Positions 6,674 through 15,486 of a stretch of DNA of 42,358 bases are shown here, piece after piece (within the stretch, counting starts at the first letter, position 1; the number at the start of each line of letters is the position of its first letter). The notes beneath the pieces are model-generated. The model saw only the letters and a list, made by a program, of their open reading frames with translations. It did no database searches and was not told where the DNA came from. Source of the stretch: an uncultured bacterium (GTDB lineage: Bacteria > Bacillota > Clostridia > Oscillospirales > Oscillospiraceae); assembly GCA_949293165.1 (NCBI GenBank), contig CASFCW010000022.1, positions 1 through 42,358 of the forward strand, written 5' to 3'. Made by a program: the position numbers and the translations under genes.

Positions 6674-8161
6674 TTATGATGCCGGGGACTCCCCACTGAA
6701 AACAGCCCGGACGACGACCATCAAATCCGCGTTTTCCAGCCGCTCAGGCTCTGCGGCCAGCGTTTCACAGTTAAACACCCTGATCCCACTGCCGGAATCG
6801 TATACCTTGGCGGCAAGGATTACCTCTTGCCCCGGGGACAACTCCACGGTTTGCCCCAATTCATAGCCCTTGAAAGCACGGCCTACGCTGCTGAATCCAT
6901 CGGGATGAGGCAGGTAGGCCTGCAAGTTCCCGTCAGGCTCGTTTGTTTCAATCTGGACGCTCGTACCAACGGGTGTGCTGCCCTGGTACTGCTCCACCAT
7001 GGTAATGGCAACGGAGTCCACCTCCTGGGTCATGGCCATCGGCTCAGACTTGACGCAGGTCCCCCCGGCCCACTGCTCCACCTGGATGGTCCCCCCTGTG
7101 ATATGCTTCCCCAGCTGCACATCGTAGGTCAGCCGGTTGGTATGGGCAAAGAAGTCAGAATCCACCAGGACGGTGTGATCCCCAAGGGCAATGGGATTGG
7201 TCAAAAGGACCGCTGCCGCTCCGGCGCACGCCAGCACCGCCAGCGGTGCAAGCCAGGCCTTCCGCCCGCCCCAGCCTGCCAGGTTGCGGATGCGCCCCTG
7301 CGGATCGCCCTCCCCAAAGGCCAGGGGCATACCGGGCGCAATGCGCCTGCCGGTGGCAAGGCTTAGCAGGGACGCGGCGTAGTCCGCCAGGATGCCCTCC
7401 CCCATCTGTTTGATGACGGCCTCGTCACAGCTCATCTCCATATCCTTGGCGGCGGCCACAAACGCGGCCCAAACCAGGGGGTTGAACCAGTGGATGCACA
7501 GGGCGGCAAAGGCCAGGGCCTTGAACACAGGGTCCAACCTGCGGATGTGGTGCTGCTCATGCAGGATGATATAGGGCAGTTCCCGCTGGGGGATGGAGGA
7601 CGGCAGATAGATATTCGGACGGACCAAGCCCAGAACGAATGGGACGGCGATTTCATCACAGCGGTAAATGTTGTCCCGCAGGAGGGAAGCGGTCACCAGC
7701 TTTTTGCGAAGCCTGAGATAGGAAACCGCTCCATAGCCCGCCATCGCCGACGCACCTGCCAGCCACAGGTAGGTTGCGATTGCCATGGGCGCCTCCAAGG
7801 GGTCGGCAACCAGCTGCTCCTCGCCCTGGGGCAGCATTTCATTGACCATCTCCCCTACGCCTGGGACAGGGAGGGCGACGGATGGATGCTCCTGGTGCAC
7901 CAGGTCGGGCGGGATGTATTCGATGCTGCTGGTCAACACGCCGCCATCCGCCGCGGGGGCATTCCCCAGGCTGTACAGGGAAAACCCCCATGACAGGGAA
8001 ACAGGACAGAGCAGCCGGAACAGGACGATGCCCCAAAGGGCGTATGAAACGATCTTCGGGGCGCTGCGAAGCAGGAGCCGCAGCGCCAGAATACACACAA
8101 TGGCAACGCTTGCCGTGAGGCTCATATTCAGCAGCTTGGGGAGAAACGTGTAAAAAAACAT
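6674..8161 (-). CDS. BlaR1/MecR1-type M56 zinc metallopeptidase
   Basis: This 495-residue protein has about four membrane helices in its N-terminal half (starts MFFYTFLPKLL), then the M56 zinc motif HEQHH at about residues 200-204 and SCDEA about 40 residues later, matching the HExxH and third-ligand region of BlaR1. A further membrane segment (about 330-350) leads to a short extracellular C-terminus of about 140 residues. No transpeptidase-like beta-lactam sensor with SxxK is visible, so the signal is probably not penicillin acylation. The ATG at 8161 is chosen because AGGAGGTGA lies 6 bases upstream; a longer frame would run into blaI. It should cleave or inactivate the BlaI-type repressor encoded immediately upstream in the same operon. 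Confidence 0.85.
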   Translation of the reverse strand: MFFYTFLPKLLNMSLTASVAIVCILALRLLLRSAPKIVSYALWGIVLFRLLCPVSLSWGFSLYSLGNAPAADGGVLTSSIEYIPPDLVHQEHPSVALPVPGVGEMVNEMLPQGEEQLVADPLEAPMAIATYLWLAGASAMAGYGAVSYLRLRKKLVTASLLRDNIYRCDEIAVPFVLGLVRPNIYLPSSIPQRELPYIILHEQHHIRRLDPVFKALAFAALCIHWFNPLVWAAFVAAAKDMEMSCDEAVIKQMGEGILADYAASLLSLATGRRIAPGMPLAFGEGDPQGRIRNLAGWGGRKAWLAPLAVLACAGAAAVLLTNPIALGDHTVLVDSDFFAHTNRLTYDVQLGKHITGGTIQVEQWAGGTCVKSEPMAMTQEVDSVAITMVEQYQGSTPVGTSVQIETNEPDGNLQAYLPHPDGFSSVGRAFKGYELGQTVELSPGQEVILAAKVYDSGSGIRVFNCETLAAEPERLENADLMVVVRAVFSGESPAS

Positions 8162-8166
8162 GGCCG

Positions 8167-8523
8167 TCACCTCCTGAGGCTGTCGATGATCTGTTTCAAC
8201 TCCTGGACCTCCTGGTCGCTCAGCTTCTTCCGGGAGCCAAATGCCGTGAGAAAGGCGGGAAGGGAGCCGGAAAAGGTCTCCTCTACAAATTGCCGGCTCT
8301 GCATGGCGTAAAAATCCGGACGGCTTACCAAGGAGGTTACAGTGCCGTTCTGATTCTGAAACAGGCCCCGGTTGCACAGCCGCTTCAACACGGTATAGGA
8401 CGTGGTGGGCTTCCAGTTGAGCTCCTGCTCCGCCAGCTTGACAAGCTGCCCGGAGGGGATGGGCTCATTGGCCCAGATGATGTCCGCAAACCGGGACTCC
8501 AGCGCCCCCATCTTCTGCATCAT
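8167..8523 (-). CDS. blaI: BlaI/MecI-family repressor
   Basis: A 118-residue winged-helix repressor. The DNA-binding half contains MGALESRFADIIWANEPIPS and TSYTVLKRLCNRGL (the recognition region typical of BlaI/MecI), and the C-terminal half is the dimerisation region. It probably binds the two dyads at 8534-8546 and 8559-8571 that overlap its own promoter, repressing blaI-blaR1. The start ATG is preceded by GGAGG at 8530-8534 on the complementary strand. The blaR1 start follows after 5 bases. Targets elsewhere in the genome are likely but not visible. Confidence 0.9.
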   Translation of the reverse strand: MMQKMGALESRFADIIWANEPIPSGQLVKLAEQELNWKPTTSYTVLKRLCNRGLFQNQNGTVTSLVSRPDFYAMQSRQFVEETFSGSLPAFLTAFGSRKKLSDQEVQELKQIIDSLRR

Positions 8524-8533
8524 AATACCTCCT

Positions 8534-8584
8534 CTACATCTTGTAGTGTAATTATAGTCTACACGATGTAGAGCGAAATGTCAA
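8534..8584 (-). promoter_or_regulatory. blaI promoter with two BlaI-type operator dyads
   Basis: Two 13-base dyads CTACANNNTGTAG-like occur at 8534-8546 and 8559-8571, spaced 25 bases apart centre to centre. On the minus strand TTGACA lies at 8584-8579. The best -10 is either TAGACT (8561-8556, 17-base spacing) or TATAAT (8556-8551, 22-base spacing to that -35). Both dyads flank or overlap the -10, as expected for autorepression. Confidence 0.8.
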
Positions 8585-8631
8585 CCAAAACCCGCCGGCG
8601 CCCGGTGAATTTACCTGGGCGCCGGCGGGTT
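8585..8631 (-). terminator. Terminator after the SLH protein gene
   Basis: A perfect 15-bp stem (8589-8603 with 8617-8631). On the minus strand it is followed by TTTTGG, ending the operon running leftward from 10346 just before the blaI promoter. Confidence 0.75.
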
Positions 8632-8654
8632 GATTGCTGGGAGGAAAATGTCTG

Positions 8655-9317
8655 TTATGCCTTTTGGTACAGGCGGTAGAGCAGGATGATGCTCTGCTCC
8701 ACCGTGCAGGTGCTTCTGGGGGAGGCTGTGGTGTCGGACGTGCCTGCCATGATGCCGTTGGCCGCCAGCTTGCCTACGGCCTCCGCCGCCCAGCTTGAGA
8801 TATCGGCCCGGTCTGTAAATTTGTCAATGCTCCCGGGGGCAGGCGTCATATCCTCCCCGACCTGGGCGGTGAGGTACTGGGCCGCGCGGTAAATCATGGT
8901 GGCGATTTGCTCGCGGTTGGTGCTCGCCTTGGGGGCAAACAGCCCGTCGCCCACGCCGGAGACAATCCCGGCCTGGTACGCCTTGAGCACCGCCTTGTTG
9001 GCGGTATCGGTAAACGTATCAGAGGGGGCCGCGTCCAGCTCCGCCCCCAGGGCCTTTTCCACCGCCGTCACCGCAAGCTCGGCAAATTGCTCTCTCGTGA
9101 TGGTGCCGGTAAAGGCCGGGTTGTCGGTGAGCGCCGGCACCAGGCCCAGGGCGTTGGCTTCATCGAAAATCTCCCTGGCCCAGTCGGAGACCCGCTCCTG
9201 CTCAATGACCTCAGGGGCGAACAGGTCCTCCACCGAGACATGCTCAAAGGTAAAGGCCATGGCCTGTATGCTAAGCAGTGCCGCCAGCAGCACGCCGCTC
9301 AAAATTCGCTTCATCAT
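8655..9317 (-). CDS. Exported SLH-domain protein
   Basis: A 220-residue protein with a signal peptide (MMKRILSGVLLAALLSIQAMA) and three S-layer-homology repeats. They begin near VSDWAREIFDEANALGLVPA, TFTDTANKAVLKAYQAGIVSG and KFTDRADISSWAAEAVGKLAANGIM, each continuing with a TREQ/NREQ/VEQ helix. SLH domains anchor proteins to secondary cell-wall polymers. There is no further domain, so this is a bare anchoring or structural module. It is the second gene of an operon with the WG-repeat protein 12 bases upstream. Confidence 0.85.
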   Translation of the reverse strand: MMKRILSGVLLAALLSIQAMAFTFEHVSVEDLFAPEVIEQERVSDWAREIFDEANALGLVPALTDNPAFTGTITREQFAELAVTAVEKALGAELDAAPSDTFTDTANKAVLKAYQAGIVSGVGDGLFAPKASTNREQIATMIYRAAQYLTAQVGEDMTPAPGSIDKFTDRADISSWAAEAVGKLAANGIMAGTSDTTASPRSTCTVEQSIILLYRLYQKA

Positions 9318-9329
9318 GTCAATCCCCCA

Positions 9330-10346
9330 TTACACTCCGAAATTCTGCTGCATCCACGCACCGGCGCAGCCGCTGTCCACGATACGGTCCTCGCCCTCCG
9401 ACTGCCCCTGATACTGGTCAAAGGGGACTGCGCTGCGGAAGGACTCCATATCCTGCTTGCTGTCAAATTTGACCCACAGGAAGGCATAATCGCCCCGGGT
9501 CAGCCCGCCAAATCCGGAACTGAACCCGTACTGCTTGGTTTCGTATGGCTTCAAGTCCATTTCGAAGAAGAAGACCTGTGTCCCCCTGGCAGATTTGTCC
9601 GCCGCGTAAGAAACCAGGGCGTAGCATGCGTACTGAGGCTGATCGGTGTTGTTCGTGGCCTGAACCGCATAGGCCATGCCGTTGGAAAAGACGTAGCTGC
9701 CGTCCCCCATGGGGTCAAATGCCCCGTTACCGGTGTAGTTTACAACCATCTTGGATATCGGATTATCCACCACGGGAAGCTCCACCGCGTCCGGCATATA
9801 GCCGTTATCACCGATCAGGTACAGGCCGGTCAGGTCATCGGTGCCCCAGGTGCGGGCATTGCTCCTGACGCCGCTTTTGTTGATCTCCGCAACCTGTGCG
9901 CCATTGACAGAGCCAAACGCATCGCTGGCAAATACCGTCGCCCTGCCATCGTGGAAATAGCCCACATATACGCTGCCCATGGCATCAAAGGCGCTAAACT
10001 GGCAAGGGATGACCAGCTTGCCCGTGGTGTCGATGTAGCCCACCTGCATGGTGTCCTTATCCATGACCGCTGCCAGACCTTCGAAAAAGTCAAAGACATA
10101 CATAAACCGGCCGCGGTTCAGGTCCACCACCTGGCCCTGCTCGTCGATGTAATTCCACTGCTCCCCCACAAGCACAGGCATCAATCCCTCCCGGAAGGGG
10201 CGCTCACCGTATTGAAAAATGTCCTGAGATAGCAGCTTGTCCCCATTTTCCAGCCAGAATTGGTCGGCGTTTGCGGCGAAAGCGGGGATGGCCAGGGAAG
10301 ATACCAGTGTGAGTGCGGCGAGCAGAGCGCTCAGATACTTTTTCAT
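9330..10346 (-). CDS. Exported WG-repeat protein
   Basis: A 338-residue protein with a signal peptide cleaved after AFA (about residue 24). It then carries two to three WG/KWG-type repeats (GLMPVLVGEQWNYIDEQGQ, GLAAVMDKDTMQVGYIDTTG, VYVGYFHDGRATVF), and a C-terminal half of unknown fold rich in aromatic residues. WG repeats are usually extracellular in Firmicutes; no catalytic residue stands out. The ATG at 10346 (MKKYLSALL) has GAGAGGA upstream. The frame is open further upstream to an ATG at 10481, exactly where the 134-bp repeat ends, but that extension has no signal-peptide character. It is transcribed with the SLH gene. Confidence 0.8.
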   Translation of the reverse strand: MKKYLSALLAALTLVSSLAIPAFAANADQFWLENGDKLLSQDIFQYGERPFREGLMPVLVGEQWNYIDEQGQVVDLNRGRFMYVFDFFEGLAAVMDKDTMQVGYIDTTGKLVIPCQFSAFDAMGSVYVGYFHDGRATVFASDAFGSVNGAQVAEINKSGVRSNARTWGTDDLTGLYLIGDNGYMPDAVELPVVDNPISKMVVNYTGNGAFDPMGDGSYVFSNGMAYAVQATNNTDQPQYACYALVSYAADKSARGTQVFFFEMDLKPYETKQYGFSSGFGGLTRGDYAFLWVKFDSKQDMESFRSAVPFDQYQGQSEGEDRIVDSGCAGAWMQQNFGV

Positions 10347-10477
10347 AGCGTTTATCCTCTCTTTCCAGTAAATTGGCACGGGAAATGCCGCATCGGTCCG
10401 AATGATTCCCCCCAATCCTGTTGCTTTGTTTTGCAATCCTACAAACGCAACACAATGCTTGGTTTGTTCTGAATCTA

Positions 10478-10611
10478 CCATAACGGCTGAGCCGGAATGG
10501 TATAATCGCCACCTTCTTCGGCTGCCCCGTCAGGGGCGAGAAAAAGGGCCTTGGAGCGAAGCGTCATAGCTGCCTTGCAGTTATTATGCCATATCACAAC
10601 CACCGGCACAA
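10478..10611 (-). repeat. 134-bp dispersed element, copy 1 (promoter plus leader)
   Basis: On the minus strand this aligns without a single gap to 15651-15784. Past the -10 box about four bases in five are identical, including CTTTTTC, CGCCCCTGACGG, GGCGATTA and ACCATTCCGGC. It begins with its own promoter, TTGTGC (10611-10606), 17 bases, CATAAT (10588-10583), and ends in ATGG, opening a frame that continues into the WG-repeat gene. It therefore probably supplies promoter and 5' leader for the WG/SLH operon. I do not recognise it as a known riboswitch. It fills most of the intergenic region 10347-10660. Confidence 0.7.
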
Positions 10612-10660
10612 GCCCATACAGGATTATTCGGAAAAGGATTTGCCGCGGGGAAGGAGAAGG

Positions 10661-11593
10661 TCAATCCGCACGGGGATGGGTACCGGGTATCTCTGTGGCC
10701 GCGGCCGGGGCGGCCGATTCAAAAAATTCCCGCGCACACTGGATCAACGCCTTCAATCCAGGCTTTCCCTGGAGGGTTTGATAGTATATGCCAAAGGACA
10801 TGGGGTCTATGTCCTTCAAGGGGATTTTGGAAAGCATTGGGTCGTCGGGGACCAGAAAATCCGGCAGGACGGATATGCCGTAGCCGGCCATTACCAGCAC
10901 GACAATGGCCTCCGTGGACTGGCAGAAGTAGAACTCCGACGGCGGGCGGTTTCCCATCAGCTGGCCCTGTAGGCGGATGACGGGGAGCAGCCCCTTCGGC
11001 GGCATGAACAGCACCAGCTTTTCCTGCTTCAGCTCCTCCATGCATACCGTCTCTGCCTTTGCCAGGGGGTGGCTTCTGGCACAGACGCACACCACAGGGA
11101 CCTTTGCAAATTCTTTGAATCGCCCGTTGATTTTTGTGCCGGGTTCCTCCCGAAACCCCAGCACGGCGTCTAAATCACCCCGTTCCAGCCACTGGTAAAT
11201 GTGGCGGAATGGGATGGTCTGGAGCAGCGGATGGAGCGCCGGGCGGGCGGCCCGCAGATCCGCCAGAACATCCGCCATAAGGATCATACAGGCGGAGCTG
11301 TAACAGCCGATGGACAGGGTTTCCATAGGGGTGTCCAAGCCGGCGCTGAACCGCTTCGCGGCGCGCCGGGAAAGCGCCACAATCTGCTGGGCGTCCGGCA
11401 GGAAGGCCATTCCCTCCTCCGTCAGCCGGACGGAGCGGGTGGTCCGTTCAAACAGCCGCACCCCCAGCTCTTTTTCCAGGGATTTGATTTGCTGGCTGAC
11501 CGCCGGGTGGGTCACGTGCAGCGCCTGCGCCGCCTGGGCAAAGTTCAGATATTCCGCCACAGCCAAAAAACAGTCGAGCTGGAAGGTGTTCAT
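10661..11593 (-). CDS. LysR-family transcriptional regulator
   Basis: A 310-residue LysR regulator. The N-terminal winged HTH covers residues 1-60 (FQLDCFLAVAEYLNFAQAAQ, then VTHPAVSQQIKSLEKELGV), followed by the periplasmic-binding-like effector domain. The start at 11593 has GGTGGAG upstream; the longer open frame to 11881 overlaps the ABC gene and is not used. It is divergently transcribed from the ABC exporter genes, and the shared 154-base gap contains the dyad TTACTA-A-TAGTAA, so it probably activates those genes and represses itself. The effector is unknown. Confidence 0.9.
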   Translation of the reverse strand: MNTFQLDCFLAVAEYLNFAQAAQALHVTHPAVSQQIKSLEKELGVRLFERTTRSVRLTEEGMAFLPDAQQIVALSRRAAKRFSAGLDTPMETLSIGCYSSACMILMADVLADLRAARPALHPLLQTIPFRHIYQWLERGDLDAVLGFREEPGTKINGRFKEFAKVPVVCVCARSHPLAKAETVCMEELKQEKLVLFMPPKGLLPVIRLQGQLMGNRPPSEFYFCQSTEAIVVLVMAGYGISVLPDFLVPDDPMLSKIPLKDIDPMSFGIYYQTLQGKPGLKALIQCAREFFESAAPAAATEIPGTHPRAD

Positions 11594-11627
11594 TTCTGCT
11601 CCACCTGCCTTGATTAGAAAGAATTCC

Positions 11628-11679
11628 TTACTAATAGTAACATATTTTAAATTCACTTTCAAGGGAAAATGCTTATAAT
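11628..11679 (+). promoter_or_regulatory. LysR dyad and ABC exporter promoter
   Basis: TTACTAATAGTAA (11628-11640) is a palindrome of the T-N11-A class bound by LysR proteins. A perfect TATAAT lies at 11674-11679 with only a weak -35 (TTCACT, 11652-11657, spacing 16). A weak -35 next to a dyad is typical of activator-dependent promoters. Confidence 0.65.
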
Positions 11680-11747
11680 ACGATACTGGGACGGGGTGCA
11701 AACAGCCGAACCGTTTGGCACGAAAAGATAGAAACGGAGGGAAACAT

Positions 11748-13517
11748 ATGATTCGGACGCTGTCGGCCCAGCTGAAGCAGTATAAATCCGCATCCATCCT
11801 CGCGCCGGTGTTTACAGCGGGCGAGGTTTTGATGGAGGTGCTGATCCCTTTTGTCACCGCTTCCATTATTGATAAGGGCATTGAGGCGGGAAATATCCGC
11901 CAGGTGTATTTTTATGGCGGGATTATGCTGGTGATGGCATTCCTAAGCCTGGCGTTTGGTGTGTTGGCGGGGAGGTACGCGGCAAAGGCGTCGTCCGGCT
12001 TCGCCTGCAATCTGCGGGACGGGATTTATGAAAAGGTGCAGTCCTTTGCCTTCTCCAATATTGATAAGTACAGCACCGCCGGGCTGGTCACCCGCATGAC
12101 CACCGACGTGACCAACATTCAAAACGCCTATCAAATGATCCTGCGCATTGCGGTTCGGGCGCCGCTGATGCTGGTTTGCAGCATGATTATGTGTTTTTTC
12201 ATCAGTGTAAGGCTCAGTGCGATCTTTTTGGCGGCAATTGTAGTCCTTGCCGCCGCCCTTGGGTTTATCATGGTCCGCACCATGCCCGTGTTTACCCAGG
12301 TGTTTCGCAGGTATGACGATTTGAACGCCAGCGTGCAGGAAAACGTGTCTGCCATTCGCGTGGTAAAAGCCTTTGTACGGGAAGAACATGAAAATGAGAA
12401 GTTTCAGGCGGCGGCGAAACAGCTCTATTCCCTTTTCGTCAAGGCGGAGAGCATCCTGGCCTTGAACAATCCGGTGATGATGACGGTGATCTATGGGTGC
12501 ATCCTGGCCATCTCCTGGTTTGGGGCCCACTTCATCGTGTCCGGCGAGCTCTCCACCGGGAATCTGACCAGCCTGTTCAGCTATGTGATGGGCGTGCTGA
12601 TGTCGCTGATGATGCTGTCCATGATCTTTGTCATGATTACCATGAGCGCCGCCAGCGGCCGCCGTATTGCGGAGGTCCTCAATGAGGTGCCTGATATGTC
12701 CGAGCCGGACCAGCCGGAGAAAACTGTCGCCGACGGCAGCATCGACTTCAACCACGTGAGCTTTTCCTACAAGCACGGCAGCGGGGAACGGACGCTGGAG
12801 GACATTGACCTGCATATCCGTTCCGGGGAGACCATCGGCATCATCGGCGGGACCGGATGCGGCAAATCCAGCCTGGTCAGCCTGGTCAGCCGGCTGTATG
12901 ACGTGGACAGCGGCAGCGTCTGTGTCGGCGGGAAGGATGTCCGATCTTATGATACGGAGACGCTGCGGGACCAGGTGGCTGTGGTGCTGCAAAAAAGCGT
13001 CCTGTTTTCCGGAACCATTTTGGATAACCTCCGCTGGGGGAAGGAGGATGCCACCGAGGCCGAATGCGCTGAGGCCTGCCGGCAGGCCTGCGCGGATGAG
13101 TTTATCCAGCGGTTCCCCGACGGGTACAACACCTGGATTGAGCAGGGCGGCAGCAATGTGTCCGGCGGGCAGAAGCAGCGCCTGTGCATCGCCCGGGCAC
13201 TGCTGAAAAAGCCCAAAATTTTGATTCTGGACGATTCCACCAGCGCCGTGGACACGGCCACGGACGCGAAGATTCGGGCCGCGTTCGCAAAGAAGATTCC
13301 CGGCACCACAAAGCTGATTGTGGCGCAGCGCATTTCCAGCGTGCAGGACGCGGACCGTATCCTGGTTTTGGATGGCGGAAAGATCAACGGGTTTGACAGC
13401 CATGAAAAACTGCTGGAGACCAACCGGATCTACCGGGAGATTTATCAGGCGCAGACCCAGGGCGGCGGCGATTTTGACCAGCCCGCCCCGGAAGGAAAGG
13501 AAGGTGTTCAGGCGTGA
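11748..13517 (+). CDS. Heterodimeric ABC exporter, degenerate-site subunit
   Basis: This 589-residue half-exporter has six membrane helices (about 1-310) and an ABC domain (about 335-575). Walker A is GGTGCGKSS and the signature VSGGQKQR. Walker B is ILILDDSTSA, with Asp replacing the catalytic Glu, and the switch His is Gln in VAQRISSVQ. These two changes mark the degenerate ATP site of heterodimeric exporters such as TM287/288 and BmrCD. It must pair with the next gene product. ATG 11748 is chosen because of GGAGGG at 11736-11741. The stop overlaps the next start. The substrate is unknown; these pumps export drugs, lipids or peptides. Confidence 0.9.
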   Translation: MIRTLSAQLKQYKSASILAPVFTAGEVLMEVLIPFVTASIIDKGIEAGNIRQVYFYGGIMLVMAFLSLAFGVLAGRYAAKASSGFACNLRDGIYEKVQSFAFSNIDKYSTAGLVTRMTTDVTNIQNAYQMILRIAVRAPLMLVCSMIMCFFISVRLSAIFLAAIVVLAAALGFIMVRTMPVFTQVFRRYDDLNASVQENVSAIRVVKAFVREEHENEKFQAAAKQLYSLFVKAESILALNNPVMMTVIYGCILAISWFGAHFIVSGELSTGNLTSLFSYVMGVLMSLMMLSMIFVMITMSAASGRRIAEVLNEVPDMSEPDQPEKTVADGSIDFNHVSFSYKHGSGERTLEDIDLHIRSGETIGIIGGTGCGKSSLVSLVSRLYDVDSGSVCVGGKDVRSYDTETLRDQVAVVLQKSVLFSGTILDNLRWGKEDATEAECAEACRQACADEFIQRFPDGYNTWIEQGGSNVSGGQKQRLCIARALLKKPKILILDDSTSAVDTATDAKIRAAFAKKIPGTTKLIVAQRISSVQDADRILVLDGGKINGFDSHEKLLETNRIYREIYQAQTQGGGDFDQPAPEGKEGVQA

Positions 13518-15406
13518 CTCCTCGGAAAAACGGCACAATGAGCGCGGGCCAGCAGCTCCGGGCTATGGGACGGGTGCTGGGCTACATGCTCAGGGGGTAC
13601 AAGGTTTCCTTTTGCGCGGTGGTGGTGTGCATCCTGGGCTCCGCGCTGGCAACCCTTCGGGGGACCCTGTTTATGCAGAGCCTCATTGACGATTACATTG
13701 TCCCGCTGACCCAGGCGCAGAGCACCGATTATTCCGCCCTGGCGGCAGCCCTGTCCTCTGTGGCTGTTACATACGGCCTGGGCATCCTGTGCGCCTACGC
13801 CTACAACCGGATTATGGTCAATGTGAGCCAGGGGACCATGCGCAGCCTCCGTATAGAGCTGTTTCAGCACATGGAGTCCCTGCCCATCCGGTATTTTGAT
13901 ACCCATGCCCACGGCGATATCATGTCCGTCTACACCAACGATGTGGACACCCTGCGGCAGCTGATGAGCCAGGGCATTCCCCAGATCATCAACTCCTGCG
14001 TGACCATTCTGACCTCCTTTGTCAGTATGCTCATCCTGGATATTCCGCTGACCGTTATCACCCTGGCGTTCATCGGCGTGATGCTCTTTACCACCTCGAA
14101 GATTGCGGCCAAGTCCGCCCACTACTTTGCCTGCCAGCAAAAAGACCTGGGCATTGTCAACGGCTACATTGAGGAGATGATGGACGGGCAGAAGGTGGTC
14201 AAGGTGTTCTGCCATGAGGACAAGAGCCTGGAGCAATTCCGCAGGCTGAATGAGCAGCTGCGGGAAAGCGCGGACAAGGCCAACACCTTCTCCAACATCA
14301 GCATGCCGGTCAACGTGAACCTGGGCAACATCAGCTATGTGCTGTGCGCGGCGGTGGACGCCATTTTTGCGCTGAACGGCTGCTGGGGGCTGACGCTGGG
14401 CACCCTGGTCTCCTTTCTGACGCTGAATAAGAACGCCACCCAGCCCGTCAGCCAGATCAGCCAGCAGCTCAACAGCATTGGCATGGCAATGGCCGGCGCC
14501 CAGCGGATTTTTGACCTGATGGATGAAAAGCCGGAGACCGATGAGGGCTATGTGACGCTGGTCAACGTGAAGGAAGCGGACGATGGCTCTCTGGTGGAGA
14601 CCGCCGAGCGCACCAATATCTGGGCCTGGAAGCACCCCCACAGGGCGGATGGGACGATCACCTATCAACGGCTGGAGGGGGATATTACCTTCGACGATGT
14701 GGATTTTGGCTACGAGGAGGGTAAAATTGTCCTGCACAATATCAAGCTGTATGCCACACCGGGACAGAAAATCGCCTTCGTCGGCTCTACCGGCGCGGGC
14801 AAAACCACCATCACCAACCTGATTAACCGCTTCTACGACATTGCCGACGGCAAGATCCGCTATGACGGGATCAATATCAATAAGATCAAGAAAAGCGACC
14901 TTCGCCGCAGCCTGGGGATCGTCCTTCAGGATACCCACCTGTTCACCGGCACGGTGATGGACAACATCCGCTATGGGCGGCTGGACGCAACGGATGAGGA
15001 GTGCGTCGCGGCGGCAAAGCTGGCCAACGCGGATGGCTTCATCCGCCGCCTGCCCGATGGTTACCAGACCGTTTTGACGGGGGATGGCTCCAACCTCTCC
15101 CAGGGCCAGCGGCAGCTGCTGGCCATTGCCCGCGCCGCAGTGGCCGACCCGCCGGTGCTGATCCTGGATGAAGCGACTTCTTCTATTGATACCCGGACGG
15201 AGGAGTTGGTGCAAAGGGGCATGGACGGGCTGATGTACGGCCGCACCACCTTTGTCATCGCCCACCGGCTGTCTACCGTGAAAAACGCCGACTGCATCAT
15301 GGTTTTGGAGCAGGGCCGCATCATTGAGCGCGGCTCCCACGACCAGCTGATTGCCGAAAAGGGCCGGTACTATCAGCTATACACCGGGAACGCAATCGGC
15401 GCATAG
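13514..15406 (+). CDS. Heterodimeric ABC exporter, catalytic subunit
   Basis: A 630-residue half-exporter with six membrane helices (about 20-330), an ABC domain with Walker A GSTGAGKTT, signature LSQGQRQL, complete Walker B VLILDEATSSID with the catalytic Glu, and switch His in IAHRLST. A 40-50 residue insertion lies between the membrane and ABC domains (around EKPETDEGYVTL to EGDITF). It supplies the active ATP site for the complex with the upstream subunit. The GTG start at 13514 overlaps the previous stop by 4 bases behind GGAAGG; ATG 13538 is a possible alternative. Confidence 0.9.
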   Translation: MTPRKNGTMSAGQQLRAMGRVLGYMLRGYKVSFCAVVVCILGSALATLRGTLFMQSLIDDYIVPLTQAQSTDYSALAAALSSVAVTYGLGILCAYAYNRIMVNVSQGTMRSLRIELFQHMESLPIRYFDTHAHGDIMSVYTNDVDTLRQLMSQGIPQIINSCVTILTSFVSMLILDIPLTVITLAFIGVMLFTTSKIAAKSAHYFACQQKDLGIVNGYIEEMMDGQKVVKVFCHEDKSLEQFRRLNEQLRESADKANTFSNISMPVNVNLGNISYVLCAAVDAIFALNGCWGLTLGTLVSFLTLNKNATQPVSQISQQLNSIGMAMAGAQRIFDLMDEKPETDEGYVTLVNVKEADDGSLVETAERTNIWAWKHPHRADGTITYQRLEGDITFDDVDFGYEEGKIVLHNIKLYATPGQKIAFVGSTGAGKTTITNLINRFYDIADGKIRYDGININKIKKSDLRRSLGIVLQDTHLFTGTVMDNIRYGRLDATDEECVAAAKLANADGFIRRLPDGYQTVLTGDGSNLSQGQRQLLAIARAAVADPPVLILDEATSSIDTRTEELVQRGMDGLMYGRTTFVIAHRLSTVKNADCIMVLEQGRIIERGSHDQLIAEKGRYYQLYTGNAIGA

Positions 15407-15433
15407 GAGGGCGATTCCCGCCGGGATAAAATC

Positions 15434-15477
15434 AAACACGCGGTCAGGCGTACAGAGCCAGACCGCGTGTTTTTTTG
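15434..15477 (+). terminator. Terminator after the ABC exporter operon
   Basis: A 12-bp perfect stem (15434-15445 with 15461-15472) is followed by a run of T reaching 15476. Confidence 0.9.
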
Positions 15478-15486
15478 CTTCCGGGC

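Noticed and set aside
10501..10506. TATAAT on the plus strand within the repeat
   Set aside because: No -35 at the right distance and no plus-strand gene downstream; the conserved promoter of the element is on the other strand.
13508..15340. A 610-codon minus-strand frame opposite the ABC exporter
   Set aside because: Antisense to intact Walker and signature motifs; no independent evidence.
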